Assembly: GCA_022749755.1 (NCBI GenBank)
Contig: CM040443.1
Coordinates: 5,929,191 to 5,993,190 of the forward strand
Origin: Azadirachta indica
Lineage: Eukaryota > Streptophyta > Magnoliopsida > Sapindales > Meliaceae
Length of the DNA stretch: 64,000 bases
Direction: 5' to 3'
Shown here: piece after piece, positions 49,376 to 62,967 of the stretch
Layout of the letters: each line of letters starts with the position of its first letter
Numbering within the stretch: position 1 is the stretch's first letter
Program-made: the position numbers and the translations under genes
The notes under the pieces: generated by a model
Databases searched by the model: none
What the model saw: only the letters and a program-made list of their open reading frames with translations
Told to the model about the DNA's origin: nothing

Positions 49376-52300
49376 ATTATTTTAATATGAGTATAAATGG
49401 ATAACATGTATTATTCTTTGTAAAAGTTTAAATTATAGGGATCTAAATGTTATTGTGCTATCTCACTTTAGACATTACGGCTTACGGAGCATTGGATTTT
49501 GCCTTTTCGTAGTTTTGAGTTGACGAGGAATTAAATAATTGGAGTTTGGTAGTTTTTTTAATTATTTAATGATTTTAATGGTAGTTTGGCACTTTTTGGA
49601 TTTTGTTGTCTATTTTTTTAAATAAAGTCCAAAGACAATTTGGCATATTTAATGTGCATGAATGAAATGTGTCGGGGATTTTCTATGAGAGGGGATTTGG
49701 GCTGATCTCGGGATTAATTGCAGTTACTTTGGTAGAGAGCGAGTGATTTGGTGCGCTAAGATTCATTATAAAAGTTGTCAATTTCTTATACTATTTATAA
49801 ACTACTTAATTTAGTTAATTTCAATGGTTAAAATTAAATTTAATATATATTATTAATAAATAATTAATATATATGTAAAATTTAACCTAATATAATATTT
49901 TTTTCTAATCTTATAATTAAATAATTGGTGACATATTGATATTGTCATTGTGATGTAAGCATTAAAACGGAAGGTTTGTGAATGCATTTTAAGTGGTTAA
50001 AATTGCTTCTAAATATGTAAAATTTTTTATAGTAAAAAAAACATAAAATGTTATCTATCAAAGAACGTTATAATTTCTCTAAACTTATGAAAGAGCTTTT
50101 TTTTTCCAATAAATTTTAATAAATGTTATATAATAAATTAAAAATATGTTTAAAATTTTTGTGTTGCTATTTTAATATATTACATACTAATAAAAAAAAT
50201 AAATGAGTTGCAATAAAAATAGTTGTTATCAAGTGTATTTTTCAACTTTAGGTGAAACTAATAAGTAATGGAAAAGTCTTTTTTTTTTTTTTTTGAAAAA
50301 AGTAAAAAACATGTTTAAAATAATTTTAATGAATTATTTTTATTATTAAAAAATTTTTAATAGTAACCCATCTTTAAAACCAATTTTCTTAAATGACTAC
50401 TATTCAAAATATATTTAAAAAATAACTAATTTGTATCAAAATACTCTCGTAAAAATTTTCAGAAAATGACTAACATATACATTCAATTAGGGGTATTTTG
50501 GTTAAAAAAAATTTGAAATGATCATTTTTTAAAAATATTTTAAATAGTAGTTATTAATAAAAATTCACTCTAAGTCTTGGTTACTATTATTAATTTTAAT
50601 GAATTATTTTTAAAAAAAAAATATATTTTTAATTTTTCAAAAACCTAAAATGACACAAAAAACTTAAAAGAGTTTTAATAATAAAAAAAAGAAGATTCTT
50701 CTAATAAATAAAGAAACTGCACTTAATGGGCACTAAATATGTCTTAATGGGGAAAAAAAAAAAAAACCTCTTGAAAAAAAAAAAAAGTTTAAACAAATAA
50801 AATAAAGTGGAATTGATATTTGATGGGAATTGGATGAATCATTTACCGTGAAGAAAGGAAAATGGAAGTGTGGAGTCCATTTTTGAATGGTGGAGGTAAG
50901 GCAGTAAGGCATTTGGATTTCCAACTTATCTTTCCACGCATTTGACAAGACCTCATCCACTATCCTCCACAATCAAACTACACCCAAATCCTCAAACACG
51001 TTTATTTAATCTCATTTATTTATATTCCTTAATAAATTTAAATTTATAACATATACATATAACGCTCGTCTTTGAAATAATCCGAATTCGAGTAATTGTA
51101 AAGATTAACTATATATATATATATCAACCTCAACTCTTAAACTATCTAAATTCAAGTAATAATAAAGATAAGAATTTAATATGTCCTTACTAAAATTTTT
51201 CATTCTTATTTAAATTTTTTTTTAAAATAAATTTAAATTTTGAACACGAATTAATGCAAGTCGGTTGCTGCTTATAACATATTTTACATAAAATTAGTAT
51301 TTCTTTGATACAAAATAAATATCAATAATTTACATTAAATGTTGATGATTTCAAAATAAAAGATTAAGGAACTATTTATTTTTTTTTTACTGAAATTTAA
51401 ATATAATTATTCAGATATTTAAAAACTATTTTAACTTATTTTTAAATATTTATTAAAAATATTTAAATATAATTAAGTTAAAAAATTTGACTTAAATTTG
51501 AATGATTAAATATCTGAATAATTTAAATATTTTATTTATCAATAATACTATTAGTTTATTATTTAATATTTTTATATATCAATAATTTAATATATTAATT
51601 TAAAATTTTTCAGTATATATATATGTCAACACATTAATTTCAAATTTTTTATTTTTAAAAAAAAATCAACTTAACATTTATTTTGAGATATTTAAAGTAA
51701 AAAAAAACAAACATAATATTGATTTCAATTTAATTCAAATTCTAATCATGTTTAAATTTTAGATAAAAAAATAAACACTATCTAAATCTAAAGTTTCTTT
51801 AAAAGTAATCTACACACTTTAATTGAAATTTTAATTAGGTTCAATGGATTTAGAGGTTTATAGTATTGTCTTGCAACAAATCAATATTTTAAAAATACAA
51901 TAATAAAAAAAAAATAAAGAAACTGGCATTTTAAAAATACAAATATGCACAATAAGAATGAATATACGTATTATGATTTATTCATAATCTTGTAATTTAA
52001 TTTAAATTATTTATTTTTCTCTCCAACTTTTATTCTTTTTTCATAAAAGTAAACCCGGGTCTATTATTGATCATTACAATGACTAATTAATTAGAGAGGG
52101 ATTTCAATTTTTGAACATTTATTATTATGATTTAATAATTAATTACCATTTTTCTTTTTTTACATTTGTTTCATCTTGATTTATTTAAACATATGATATC
52201 AAATTTCAGTTAGTGGATTGGATCTATGCGACAATTCCCCCATATTAAACCAAAAGATTCTCCACCTTTTAGTGAGCTGGAAATGATAATTCCCACTCAC

Positions 52301-53639
52301 TACCCGTCGTCTAATCTAAGGAAACGATGATACAAATTTTCAATTTAATTATCATCATTATTGGCTCTATTTGAAAAGACCCCTTTTTTTATAAATAAAT
52401 AAATTTTTAAAACTAAAATTCAAACCATAAAATCTTTATGGGTAAGATTATAAAATTAAATTTAGGAGTAAAGTTGTAAAGTTCAAATTCTGAAGTTGTC
52501 TACTGTGATAAAGATTAAGGTTGGAGTATTGGTATATTATTTATCTAAATAAAATCTTTCAAAATTTTACCAGATATTATTGTTTAGTAAAAGGTTTATT
52601 TACATATTTTTATTTAGTAGGAAAATTTTCTATTTTATCTATAATATTTTAAAAAATATTATAAATAATATTTTTATATTTATATAATTATTTTATAATA
52701 AAATACATAAATAACGTGTTAATTTTTAATTAATTAATACATTAATATTTTAAATATTTAAAAATATTCTTACAAATAGTCAAAAATAATAAATTTATTG
52801 TATCGGTCACTAAATTTAAATTTTTTAATTAGAATTAAATTTTTTGGTCACAAAATTTATAAAAATACTATTCATCTAATTAATTTATTAAAAATAAATA
52901 AATAATTTTTTTAAATATTATAAACAAAATAAAAGTTCCTTCCGTTAAACAAAAATATCCGGTAAAACTTTGAAAAATTCTTTTGGACGATCAATTTATC
53001 AATAATTTTTTATTTCCTTTAAAGTTTAAATTATTCAATTTACTTTTTTTATTTTATTTATAAAATTATAATAATTATGTAATTTTTATGAGAAAATACG
53101 TGGATAAAAATTAAAGAATTAATAAATTATTGTTAAAAAAATTTACGTGTAAAAACCCTATTTCAACGCCAGAAAAGGCAATCCAAACCAACAAATAATA
53201 TCTCTGACATTTTGTCAAAAAATTAAAAAAAATTTAGGGAAAGAAATTGCGAATCACACGGAAAAACAGCTGTATTGTGACAAGACCCGTCGATCAAACA
53301 ATTAAAAAAAATTAAAAATAAATAAAAATCTGAGGGTGAGTAACCGTTTTAACCCGTGGGTAAAAGCAGGTACCCAAAAAGCACTTTAGCTAGGTCCAAC
53401 TCTAGACTAGGCCTGGTCCGTCAGAGAGAAAAAGAACAAATAAAAATAAAATTACTTTTCTTTTTCATCAGGGTTTGTATAAGTTACCCACGTGCATTAC
53501 AATTATAACTGGGAAAGCAGAGGCAATGATAACTCAGTAGTGGAACAAACGTACGACTGTTTTTTTTTTTTTTTTGCCCTTTTTGTGATCACGTGACACA
53601 TAAATATTATTAGAAAAAAAATAATTGAAAATTAAAAAT

Positions 53640-53900
53640 AAAAATAGGCAAGTTGCGAGATTTGAGAATCTCTTTCAATTTCTGGTGCGTCTATCTTCTT
53701 CTTCATCGTGACCCCTCCAGGGCCCGGGCCAGCTCCCACTCTAACGAATAATTTTCGTAGTCCCGAGGCGCTGTCATTTTGAGGCAAGCAAGCTTTGGCT
53801 TTTTGTTTTTGACTGGAAGCTCGGAATTCTCTTCTCCTGTGTATGGTCAAATTTTAGGGTTTTGATTTTTCTTCTCTCTCGTTTCGGGGACTAGTGAAAA
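53640..53900. other. GC-richer island, possible orphan promoter or exon
   Basis: This segment stands out from its AT-rich surroundings: it has a gggcccgggcc core (about 53720) and then tagggttttgatttttcttctctctcg, here split, like a plant 5' leader. A minus-strand frame of 72 codons crosses it but matches nothing I know and has a promoter-like composition. It may be a relic of a gene start. Confidence 0.3.
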
Positions 53901-55689
53901 ACGCGCTTAAATTGTCAAAAAGTGTTCATATATTAATTTATACGTGAACTATTATTATAAAGTAATAATACTCAATTATATCAATAGTAAATTGCGTGAA
54001 CGTGTGGCAATAAAATGAGAAATTTAACAAAAATTACTAAAATTTAGGCAATTTTTTTATGAATATTTACTGTTTAAAATTTATTTTTAAAATAATTTAG
54101 TTAAATTTTTTTAAACAAAAATATTTCTACTTAAAAGTATATGTTAGTTATTTTTAAAAATTTTTTATAAAAATATTTTGATCTAAATTGATTATTTTTT
54201 AAATATATTTTAAATAGTAATTATATAAAAAAATTAAATTTAAAATTTAATTACTGTTAAAAATCTCTTCAATAAAATTTATGTATTTATATTTCGTATA
54301 GGGAACTTGTATGAAGTTTTTTTATTTATAAATACTTAAAAAAATCTAAATTTTAAAACCTCGTACACAAAACAGAGCCAAAACTAAAAAATTAGCGGGC
54401 CAAAAAGGTTTGATGGGAGGGAGCCGAAATGATTAGAAAATAAAATTAATTGGATAATGTTTAAAAATAATTAATAAATTAAGAAGTAAAATGATAATAT
54501 TTCAAAATATAAGAGTCAAAATATGTATAAATTGAAAAATTGAATTAAAAATATAAATATTTATATAAAAAATTGAAAAAATATTATGAGGCCTAAAGGG
54601 TTAGGCTCTTTAAGTCCTATAGGCGCTCCACCAATGCTAGTACACCAAGTAGCACTCACAAATTGTAAAGGAGTTTATATGTATAATAATATGTGAGAAT
54701 AGGTTAGATAAAAAGAAGTGTGAATTGGGATAAAGTCTATGTTATAAGGTTGGATTAAATTCGATTTTGTATATTTTGGGTCAAGACTAAACTTTTGTTT
54801 TAAAACTCATATATGAGTTGGGTCAGGCCCGAACAAAATTCAAATATCCATATAATGAGTTTAAAATTTAGATGAGACTTTATGAAATTCGACACAAATA
54901 ATTACTAAATTTGGAGAAATTTAGGTTGAGTTTTATCCACAATTTTTTTAATCATAATTCTAGACCTTAAAGTTCAGATTTAAAACTCGACACGGACAGC
55001 TAATAGCCAAGTCAAGGCTCGCGTCAAGTTCAAGTAATTTTTTTCAATTGAATTTAAAAAATTGCCAATCCTACTAAAGAATAGGGGTAAGATTATAATG
55101 CAGATCATTGTATGATATATTCATTGTGTTTGAACCTTTAAATTACTCAAAATACAATAAAAAAGTTAATTTAAAACAGATATGACCCATAAATTATCAT
55201 AAATTTTTATGTTTTATTAAATGTATCATATATAAGTTATATAGTAACATGACTTAAAGATAAATTATACGAAGGAAAGTTTGTATTGATGAATTTGTAC
55301 TAAAATTTGTATATTTAAGTACCTAAAATTAAAGAAACATGTTAATATATAATGCTATTATTTGTATAAATAAAAAATGTATATGAAGTCATATACGCAG
55401 GATTACTCCTCTTTAACATTATTTTACTAAAATAAATAACAATAAATAATGTTGTAAAGTTGAAAAGCTAATAACGCTTGAATTCTTATACTTCTATATT
55501 TTTCATATAAAAATATAATTTTTACATTAACATTAAATAGGTTCCTCGTCCCATTTACATAACTCAAATGTGCTTCTTATGTTAAGTTATTACTTAACTA
55601 TTCTGATATTTTGATAGAAAAAAATTTAATATTATAGGATAATTAAAAAATGTAACCTTACTAGGTTATATATATAGTGTGTAATATTA

Positions 55690-55713
55690 AATATATATAT
55701 ATATATATATATA
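55690..55713. repeat. (AT)n microsatellite
   Basis: Alternating A/T tract of about 24 bases in intergenic DNA. Confidence 0.85.
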
Positions 55714-57990
55714 AAAAGATGTCTTTAAATTGATTTGAAGCAAGCATGTGAGGAGAATAAAGTTCAATAATTTCTCTGTTGTCGTACAAGATATTTTGGT
55801 TTGGCTTGTGATCCAACTTCCATGTGCCGATAATATGAGAAAGATTTTAGAACTTGTTTGGCTGCATTTTGATTTTGATTTACATATTTTTCTAATAAAA
55901 AAGCATGAACTTCATATGATTGAGCATTTGCAAATAATTGTTTTTGAGAAAGTGAAACTTTTTTTTTTTAGTTTTCCGCTTTTATTTAAAATATGTTTTC
56001 AAAATTTTTCTTTGAAACAATTATGTTATATATTTGTTTTATAAAATTATTTTTAGTGAACACTATCACAATATATATATTTCATCTCTAAAATTATTGT
56101 AATCAATTTTAAAAAAAGTTACAAAAATTGTCATTTTAAAAACATTATCGAAATTTTTTATTTTTGTTACAAATTGTGCATTGTATTTTATTAAAAATAT
56201 AATAGAAAACCTTTCAAATAAAATGTCGTTGAAAAAAACAAAAATCCTCAACTAAATTAAATTAATTATGCAACTCTTTGTGCGAAGAATGAATTATTTT
56301 TTGATTTTTCACATAAAGACAGTTTGATATTGTGTTAATTTTATAATACTTTAAAAATAAAGTTAAAAAATATTAGATAAAATTAATTTTTGATGAGACC
56401 CCATATTTTTTCATTAATATTTAATATATAATATTTTCATCGTATAACAATTATGACTTTAAAATTCTAATACCCAATTACTAAAGAAAATCCAATTATT
56501 GTAAGTCTAGATTTTCAAATAATACACACATGCAAAAATGAGAAAAATTATATAAATATGATAATTTCATTCACAAAATGTTACAAAATCAACTAATTTA
56601 GTGATGATCAATTTATAAATTATTTTGATAAAAAAATTAAAAGAGATTAAACCCGTTGCATATCTCGGTTGCATGCCTAATGTAACCATCAAATGGACAC
56701 AACACAAAATTGGCCCAATTGAGATAATTTGTAATGTAAGAGTCCAAATGGGATTGAATTGTAAGGGTAGTGGATCTTAAAGTTAGGTTTGAAAGTGAAT
56801 GAGAAAAAGGCTGTGCAAACCAAACCGAGCCAACCACCCACTCCCCCAAATCCATTTTCCTTCTTAATCCCAACAACCTCTTTCTCTTCGTTTTTACCAA
56901 AATAACCCTAAGTGGATTCTCAATTTACGTATGGAAAAGTAATTCCCAAATTCAAGAGTGGGTATACTTTTATAAAAGATAATGCTACGTAATCTAATCA
57001 TTATCCCAAATTTTTATTTTAATGTTGTTTTTTATTTCAAAATTAGTGTTAATTTAAGGATAATATAAAAATTCAATTTACTTAAACTAGTATACTTTTT
57101 ATTTTAAATTAATTATTAATTACAATTGTTCTATTAACAAGTTGAAATTAAAATCAACCTAAAGAATCTATGCTTAAAAGAGAAAACTTGATCTAAAGGA
57201 ATCAATTAAAGAGAAAAAATATTGCAAGACATAAATTTTAAGAGTTTATTTTATAAAATTATGTTTATATTCTATTTTTTGTAAGGAGAATACCTATTCT
57301 CCCATATACTTTTTTAGTTAATGTCTTGTTACCTTTCTATATTTTCTATAATATTTTATTACTTTCTGAGTTCTGATTTTATTTTTTAATATTTCTAATA
57401 TTTTTAATTTTATTATTTATAAATTAATTCAATTGAAGGATAAAATTGAAAAAAATAAAAATTAAGAGATAACGGATATTCTCTATTTTTTGTATTATAT
57501 TTATAATTTATTATAATTTTATCAATTTTTAGAACAAATGCATATAACTAAATTTCATTAGATGACCATATAAATACAACAATATTAAAAATATATAATA
57601 ACAATAATAAAAATAAATTAATTTTTGTAGACGAAATTATATAAAAGTTTGTATGCTTAACGCTATAATATTATATTTTGTGTGCATGAAGGATTTGACA
57701 AGCTTAAGTCAGAATTAAAACTCTTCCAAAAGGACAAACCAGTCAATGTGGAAGGGTAATCTGGTAATCATACTAATAACCACTGGGGCTGTTTGGTAGT
57801 GTCGCATATTTCTTGTCATATTCCCACTTTATCCCCGCGCTGCGGACTTCCCGAGAAAAACAGTGTCTTATTTGTCTTTCACTTTCATCATTTAACAAAG
57901 CCCAGCCAACCCCTTGTACTGAACTGATCTTCTCAGGATACGGAAAAGTCCTTCGTTTCCTCGAAGTAATCAAAAGAAACAGTAGTAGCA

Positions 57991-60900
57991 ATGGCCTGTG
58001 CAAGTTTTGTCAAGCTAAACGCAGCGTCGTCTCAGTTGATCGGTCAACAGTCCTTTACTCAACGCCCTGGATCGTCTCGCTTAGCCGCTCCTCGCCGTGT
58101 CTCCGTCCCGATCCGCGCCTCTGCTTACACCGAAGAACTCGTCAAAACCGCTGTTAGTTCACTAAATCTTGATTGCTAATTTATTGTTATTTCCCAGATT
58201 TGTATTTTTTACGTTTCTTTGAATGTCAGATCGTTTTGCTGTCGTTTGAAGTTATTGTGCTTGATGTGTTATTCGTTGATTGTTATATTTTATCTCTTAA
58301 ACGAATATGAGATCTTACTAAATTCAAAAGGAAAAAATTTAGAACCCTACACATATATATGTGTATAATTATACATATACATGGCCTTTATATACACGTA
58401 TAATGATACAGATACAGCATGTTTACATCCATGTAAGGTTATACATACACATGTATAATTGTACTGCATAGCCTGGGTTTTGGTGGATGCTTTCTCACTA
58501 TATGATATATATTTGTGTGCATGTTGTAATCAAACTTCACAGAGTTGGTTTTAGGACTTAACTATACAAGACTGCTGAAGTGAGCATTGCTTATTCTATG
58601 GTGAGTGACAGTGCTATGCTTTGAATTGTTATTGACACATTCACTAAAGGGCAACTGCACGGTCATCTGGTTGCATCGCTTGCATAGCTGGTGATAGCAT
58701 CCACCATAGCATGTATATGTGTGTATGTCTAGCAATTCTGATTTAGAAGATGATGTGACTGCCAAGATGTGTAATTTCTGGTTCAAGCTCTTTTAGCTCT
58801 TTTGTAAAATGAATGCAATGAATCTTGATAGTGAACTAAAGTGCTTGTGGGATTCTTTTTTCATGGGTTTAGGCGTGCATAGCAGTCCTGATTTAGAAGA
58901 TGATGTGACTGCCAAGATATGTAATTTCTATTTTAAGTTCATACTACTTTTCTAAAATGCATGCGATGAATCTTGAGCTAAAGTGCTTGTTGGATTCTTT
59001 CTTCATGGGTGTAGAAAACAATTGCATCACCTGGTCATGGTATTCTAGCAATTGATGAATCAAATGCAACCTGTGGAAAGAGGTTGGCATCGATTGGATT
59101 GGAAAACATTGAGACCAACAGACAGGCTTACAGGCAACTTTTGCTGACCGCTCCAGGGCTTGGTGAGTATATATCTGGTGCCATTCTTTTTGAGGAAACA
59201 TTGTACCAATCAACTACAGATGGAAAGAAGTTTGTGGACTGCTTGCACGAGCAGAACATTGTGCCTGGTATCAAAGTTGACAAGGTACAACATCAACAAA
59301 ATGTTCAAGTTCTCTAAATTGATGAGAACGATTTTGGTTTAGCTGTTGAGAATTGAAATTTTTGTTTTGTTGCTGGTTAATAAGTTTTCTACTTTCTGTC
59401 TTTCAGGGTTTGGTTCCTCTACCAGGATCAAACAATGAATCTTGGTGCCAAGGCTTGGATGGATTGGCATCAAGATCTGCTGAGTACTACAAGCAAGGTG
59501 CTCGATTTGCCAAGTGGTGAGTCATTTGTTGTCTTTATTGAAGTTGGTTGAATATTTGTGGATTGATGACATTAATTTATTAATGAACTACTTTGATGAC
59601 ATATTCTCGCATCTAATTTTGTGGAATATATAGGAGGACAGTTGTTAGCATTCCTTGCGGCCCTTCTGCTCTGGCTGTTAAGGAAGCTGCATGGGGACTT
59701 GCACGATATGCTGCCATTTCTCAGGTATACTTCCGATCTGAAAGTCATTTTCTTTTCATTGGATTATTTAACAGAGTAAGAAATTGAAGGTCTTTTTTCT
59801 CTTAACATATTTATTATTGGTATGTAATGGTTCAATTTTTGTTGAGCTAGCCATGAACTTAAGATTTTGGCCCTTACTGTGCTGTCTTTGTTAGACATAA
59901 ATATATGTTCTTGACTTCACATTCAACCTGCTTGAAGCATGTAAAATTGATTCTATTACTGAATCAAGTATAATTTGTTAATTTTCTCAACATTCTCCAA
60001 TTAAAATTTTTCAAATTCTTTATGCTATTTATTGTTAGCTTTTCAGCATACATATTCAATATGTCTGCTTGGTTCTATGTTGAAATGGATTTCAAAAAAC
60101 CTGCTCCTATTCATTTACTGTTCCCATTGATTACCTGTAAAGTAATAATTTATACTTCTCTTGCCTTTGGTTTTGAAACAATTAATGTGAAGTCATTAAC
60201 TTTGAATGGACAATTTTGTTCTAAATACTTCTCGATGTGATTTTATGCAGGATAACGGTCTTGTGCCTATAGTGGAACCTGAGATTCTTCTGGATGGGAA
60301 CCACCCAATTGAGAGGACTCTTGAAGTGGCAGAAAAGGTCTGGTCAGAAGTCTTTTTCTACTTGGCTGAAAACAATGTCATGTTTGAGGGAATTCTACTT
60401 AAACCCAGCATGGTAACACCGGGAGCTGAACATAAGGAAAAGGCTTCTCCAGACACTGTTGCTAAATATACACTTACAATGCTTAAGAGGAGGGTACCCC
60501 CAGCAGTTCCAGGAATTATGGTATGAACACTCAAAACCTTTTTGATGAACTTAAGATGAAAATTTATGTTATCTCTTCTTAAAATAGTGAACTGAAGCTG
60601 TGAAAGCCGTCACTTTATATAAATCAATGGTTAGGCTGAATCAATTCTCTTTCACAAAATTTTAGTAATGTTTTTGATTTGGCACTCCCAAGTAGTGCAT
60701 GTTATAGCAAATTTTGTGGCTGAAATTGGAAAAAATTTTGAAAGCCTTGGGTTCTAGTTACTGCAGCAACTGAGCTGCATTCTTCACATCATAATTGTTG
60801 ATTTTGCATTGAGTATGATTATTCTGTTCACCGGTGCATGAACGTCAAATTTATGTCTGAGTTTGATCTTTAGCAAAAACTGGCTGGTAATGTTTACATG

Positions 60901-61196
60901 TGCTGTTTACTTACCAGTTTTTGTCCGGAGGACAATCTGAAGTGGAGGCAACACTGAACTTGAATGCCATGAACCAAGCCCCCAACCCCTGGCACGTATC
61001 CTTCTCATATGCACGTGCACTCCAGAACACCGCACTTAAGACATGGCAAGGGCGTCCCGAGAATGTAGAGGCTGCACAGAAAGCACTATTGGTGCGTGCA
61101 AAGGCAAATTCCTTGGCACAGCTTGGAAAGTACTCAGCAGACGGTGAAAGTGATGAAGCCAAGAAAGGAATGTTTGTCAAGGGCTATACTTACTAA
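57991..61196 (+). CDS. FBA3: Plastidial fructose-bisphosphate aldolase, class I
   Basis: Six plus-strand exons: 57991-58152, 59015-59284, 59407-59516, 59634-59724, 60251-60520 and 60918-61196. Introns are GT-AG and phases agree, giving 393 residues, the usual length. The enzyme reversibly joins dihydroxyacetone phosphate and glyceraldehyde-3-phosphate (and in plastids also erythrose-4-phosphate) in the Calvin cycle and plastid glycolysis. Residues 1 to about 46 are a Ser/Arg-rich stroma-targeting peptide. The class I signature [11 protein letters not shown] contains the Schiff-base Lys262. Also present are [20 protein letters not shown] (Asp68), the KVDKGLVPL strand, and the C-terminal GMFVKGYTY with the catalytic terminal Tyr. 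Wording such as [29 protein letters not shown] and [11 protein letters not shown] matches the FBA3 (At2g01140) group rather than FBA1/2. One oddity is His62 in SPGHGILA, where plant aldolases normally have Arg. Confidence 0.96.
58729..59014 (+). repeat. Tandem duplication ending at the 3' splice site of intron 1
   Basis: Copy 1 (58729-58873) and copy 2 (58879-59014) share ctgatttagaagatgatgtg, actgccaagat.tgtaattt, and the block aaagtgcttg.tggattctttcttcatggg. Copy 2 ends at the functional gtag acceptor; copy 1 ends in ggtttag at the matching place. Confidence 0.9.
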
Positions 61197-62664
61197 GCCA
61201 ATGTTCACAAAATACTAGGTTGAGCCAGAGTTGAGGCAAATTCACGCCTCTTGGCCTTCTATAGATTGTGCACTTTTTATGACGAGAAAGACTTGATACT
61301 AGCTAGATAAAGCTTATGCATTTTTCTTTTGCCCACCTCAAAATTGGAGAGCTCGAATAATACCTGTGAGATGAGAAGTTTTTACAACCCAGGAGAAAAG
61401 GAAACTGAAACTGGTGAAAGCAAAAATCTATGTATTTCTATGTTTTTTAAGTTATTGTACTTGAAATTCCGATTTCTAAAATTGCATTTGTTTCCATCGT
61501 AAATCATATGTTACTATGTTAATAACCTTCACTCAACATATCCTCAACTTTTCTTTTGGGTCATAATTAAGATTTTATGTTCTTTTTCCTAGTTTCTTAA
61601 AAGTAATGCATAATTTGTAAGACGGATAAAATGTATAATGAAAGCTTGAGTCTAGAAATTGAGAATTGTAACAGAGATAACATATAATAATTATTTGTTA
61701 TTATCATTTATATAGTTTGAAAATTGAATATAAACATTGATTTTAGATATTTCTTTTAAAAGCTTAAGTGTCCGTTTGATTTGACTTTTTCATTGGTAAA
61801 AAGATTTGACATTTTTATTGATCAAAAGGGTTTTTTTAATGATAAAAATTTATTTCAAACTTTTTAATGTTATTTGGTTGACAATGAAATAGAGATTTTG
61901 AGAATTAAAAAAGCTATTTTCTTTTATCAAAGAAATCTAAAATTTAGATTTTTGACAGTAGAATTTTTTTAACTTTTTTAAAAAATAAAATTGTTTAAAA
62001 TACTCTTACTTTATTTTAAAAATTTTACGTTATTTTTTTAAAATAAAACATTAAAAATTTATCTATTAAATTAATTACTCAAATTTTTTTAAAAATTATT
62101 TATGATAACCAAACAATTAATAAACTTTTATTAAAAATTTTACTAATAAAAATTTTACGGATAAAAATTTTACTTTAAAAAATTTTATTTAAAAAGTTAT
62201 ACCACACGGAGCCTAAATCTTTCTGTTAAAATGATAAATTGTATCTAGAATTATAAATGAAAGAGGTGGGAGATATCTATGATAATTCACCTGCAAGTGT
62301 ATCCTAAATCTTAACCGTATTATTTATGTAATATTTTATGACCCTAAAATAAAAAAATATTTAAAAATATTTCATATTATCATTACGCGCGTGAAGTAAC
62401 GCTCCACTTTGACGCTACAGCTGAAAGCTCAAACTCTCAGCACTGAGCACACACAATCCAGAGCACCTGTCAACCTTCATTTGCATCATCAGTAACCGCC
62501 GATTAGAGCAAAACGACATCGTCATTAAACCTTGCATGAACGCCTTTTATTTCATCCTCTCTCCGCATTTTCCACAATTCCCTTTCTATTCAAAAAATTC
62601 TCACTTAAAAACCCTAAGACCGAAGCCAAAACCCAAGCACAAGATTTCATTCCTCACAATCATA
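61197..62664. other. Aldolase 3' UTR/flank and next promoter
   Basis: About 61197-61500 is the likely aldolase 3' UTR. A MITE-like element lies at 61764-62217. The stretch 62385-62664 is less AT-rich and is the likely promoter and 5' leader of the gene starting at 62665. No other gene is seen. Confidence 0.55.
61764..62217. mobile_element. MITE-like element
   Basis: The left end (ttaagtgtccgtttgatttg) and the reverse complement of the right end (gttataccacacggagccta) form imperfect terminal inverted repeats of about 26 bases. The roughly 450-bp interior is AT-rich with a..aattttac repeats and no coding capacity. 'gt.ccgtttg' ends are typical of non-autonomous DNA elements in plants. Confidence 0.6.
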
Positions 62665-62967
62665 ATGAAGGATCGGCCCCCGCCGTCTTACGGCGCCGTT
62701 TACGTCCCTCCTCACCAACGTCTCCGCTCCGGCATCGCCTCCGCACATAGTCACTCTCTACTGTCCTCTTTATCTCACTTTCAAACCGAAAAACAACTGA
62801 ATACTAAGACCAACGATAATAGTAATATTGATTGTAATAACAATAATAAGTACAATAATTTTGGCATTAATGATAATAGTAAAAAGAATTTGCAGTATAA
62901 TTCAGCATACAGCGATGGTGTATCGGAGGAGGGGTCTGATCGGGAGCTGGACACGTCGTTTCAATCG
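62665..62967 (+). CDS. First exon of an unidentified gene, truncated by window end
   Basis: An ATG at 62665 opens a 101-codon frame ending at a good donor (TCG|GTGAGT). The protein start is MKDRPPPSYGAVYVPPHQRL, followed by a Ser/His stretch, an Asn-rich low-complexity part (about residues 50-78) and an acidic end (DGVSEEGSDRELDTSFQS). The YVPPHQR motif resembles the disordered N-termini of some RNA helicases and other RNA-binding proteins, but I cannot name the family. Codons upstream to 62536 are open in the same frame, yet the 62665 start is better because the preceding part looks like a 5' leader. The rest of the gene lies beyond the window or in exons I could not identify before 64000. 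Confidence 0.6.

Larger units (their letters stand above)
48491..57990. other. Long AT-rich intergenic region
   Basis: The left end is the PHL-like promoter and the right end (about 57700-57990) the aldolase promoter and 5' leader. Between them I see only low-complexity AT-rich DNA, microsatellites, MITE-like remnants (48977-49375 and around 54740-55080) and one GC-richer island at 53640-53900. The ORFs here are short and match no known family. Confidence 0.55.

Noticed and set aside
57813..58157. Frame of 114 codons overlapping aldolase exon 1 in another phase
   Set aside because: The aldolase frame has a targeting peptide, correct splice sites and continues into a full enzyme.
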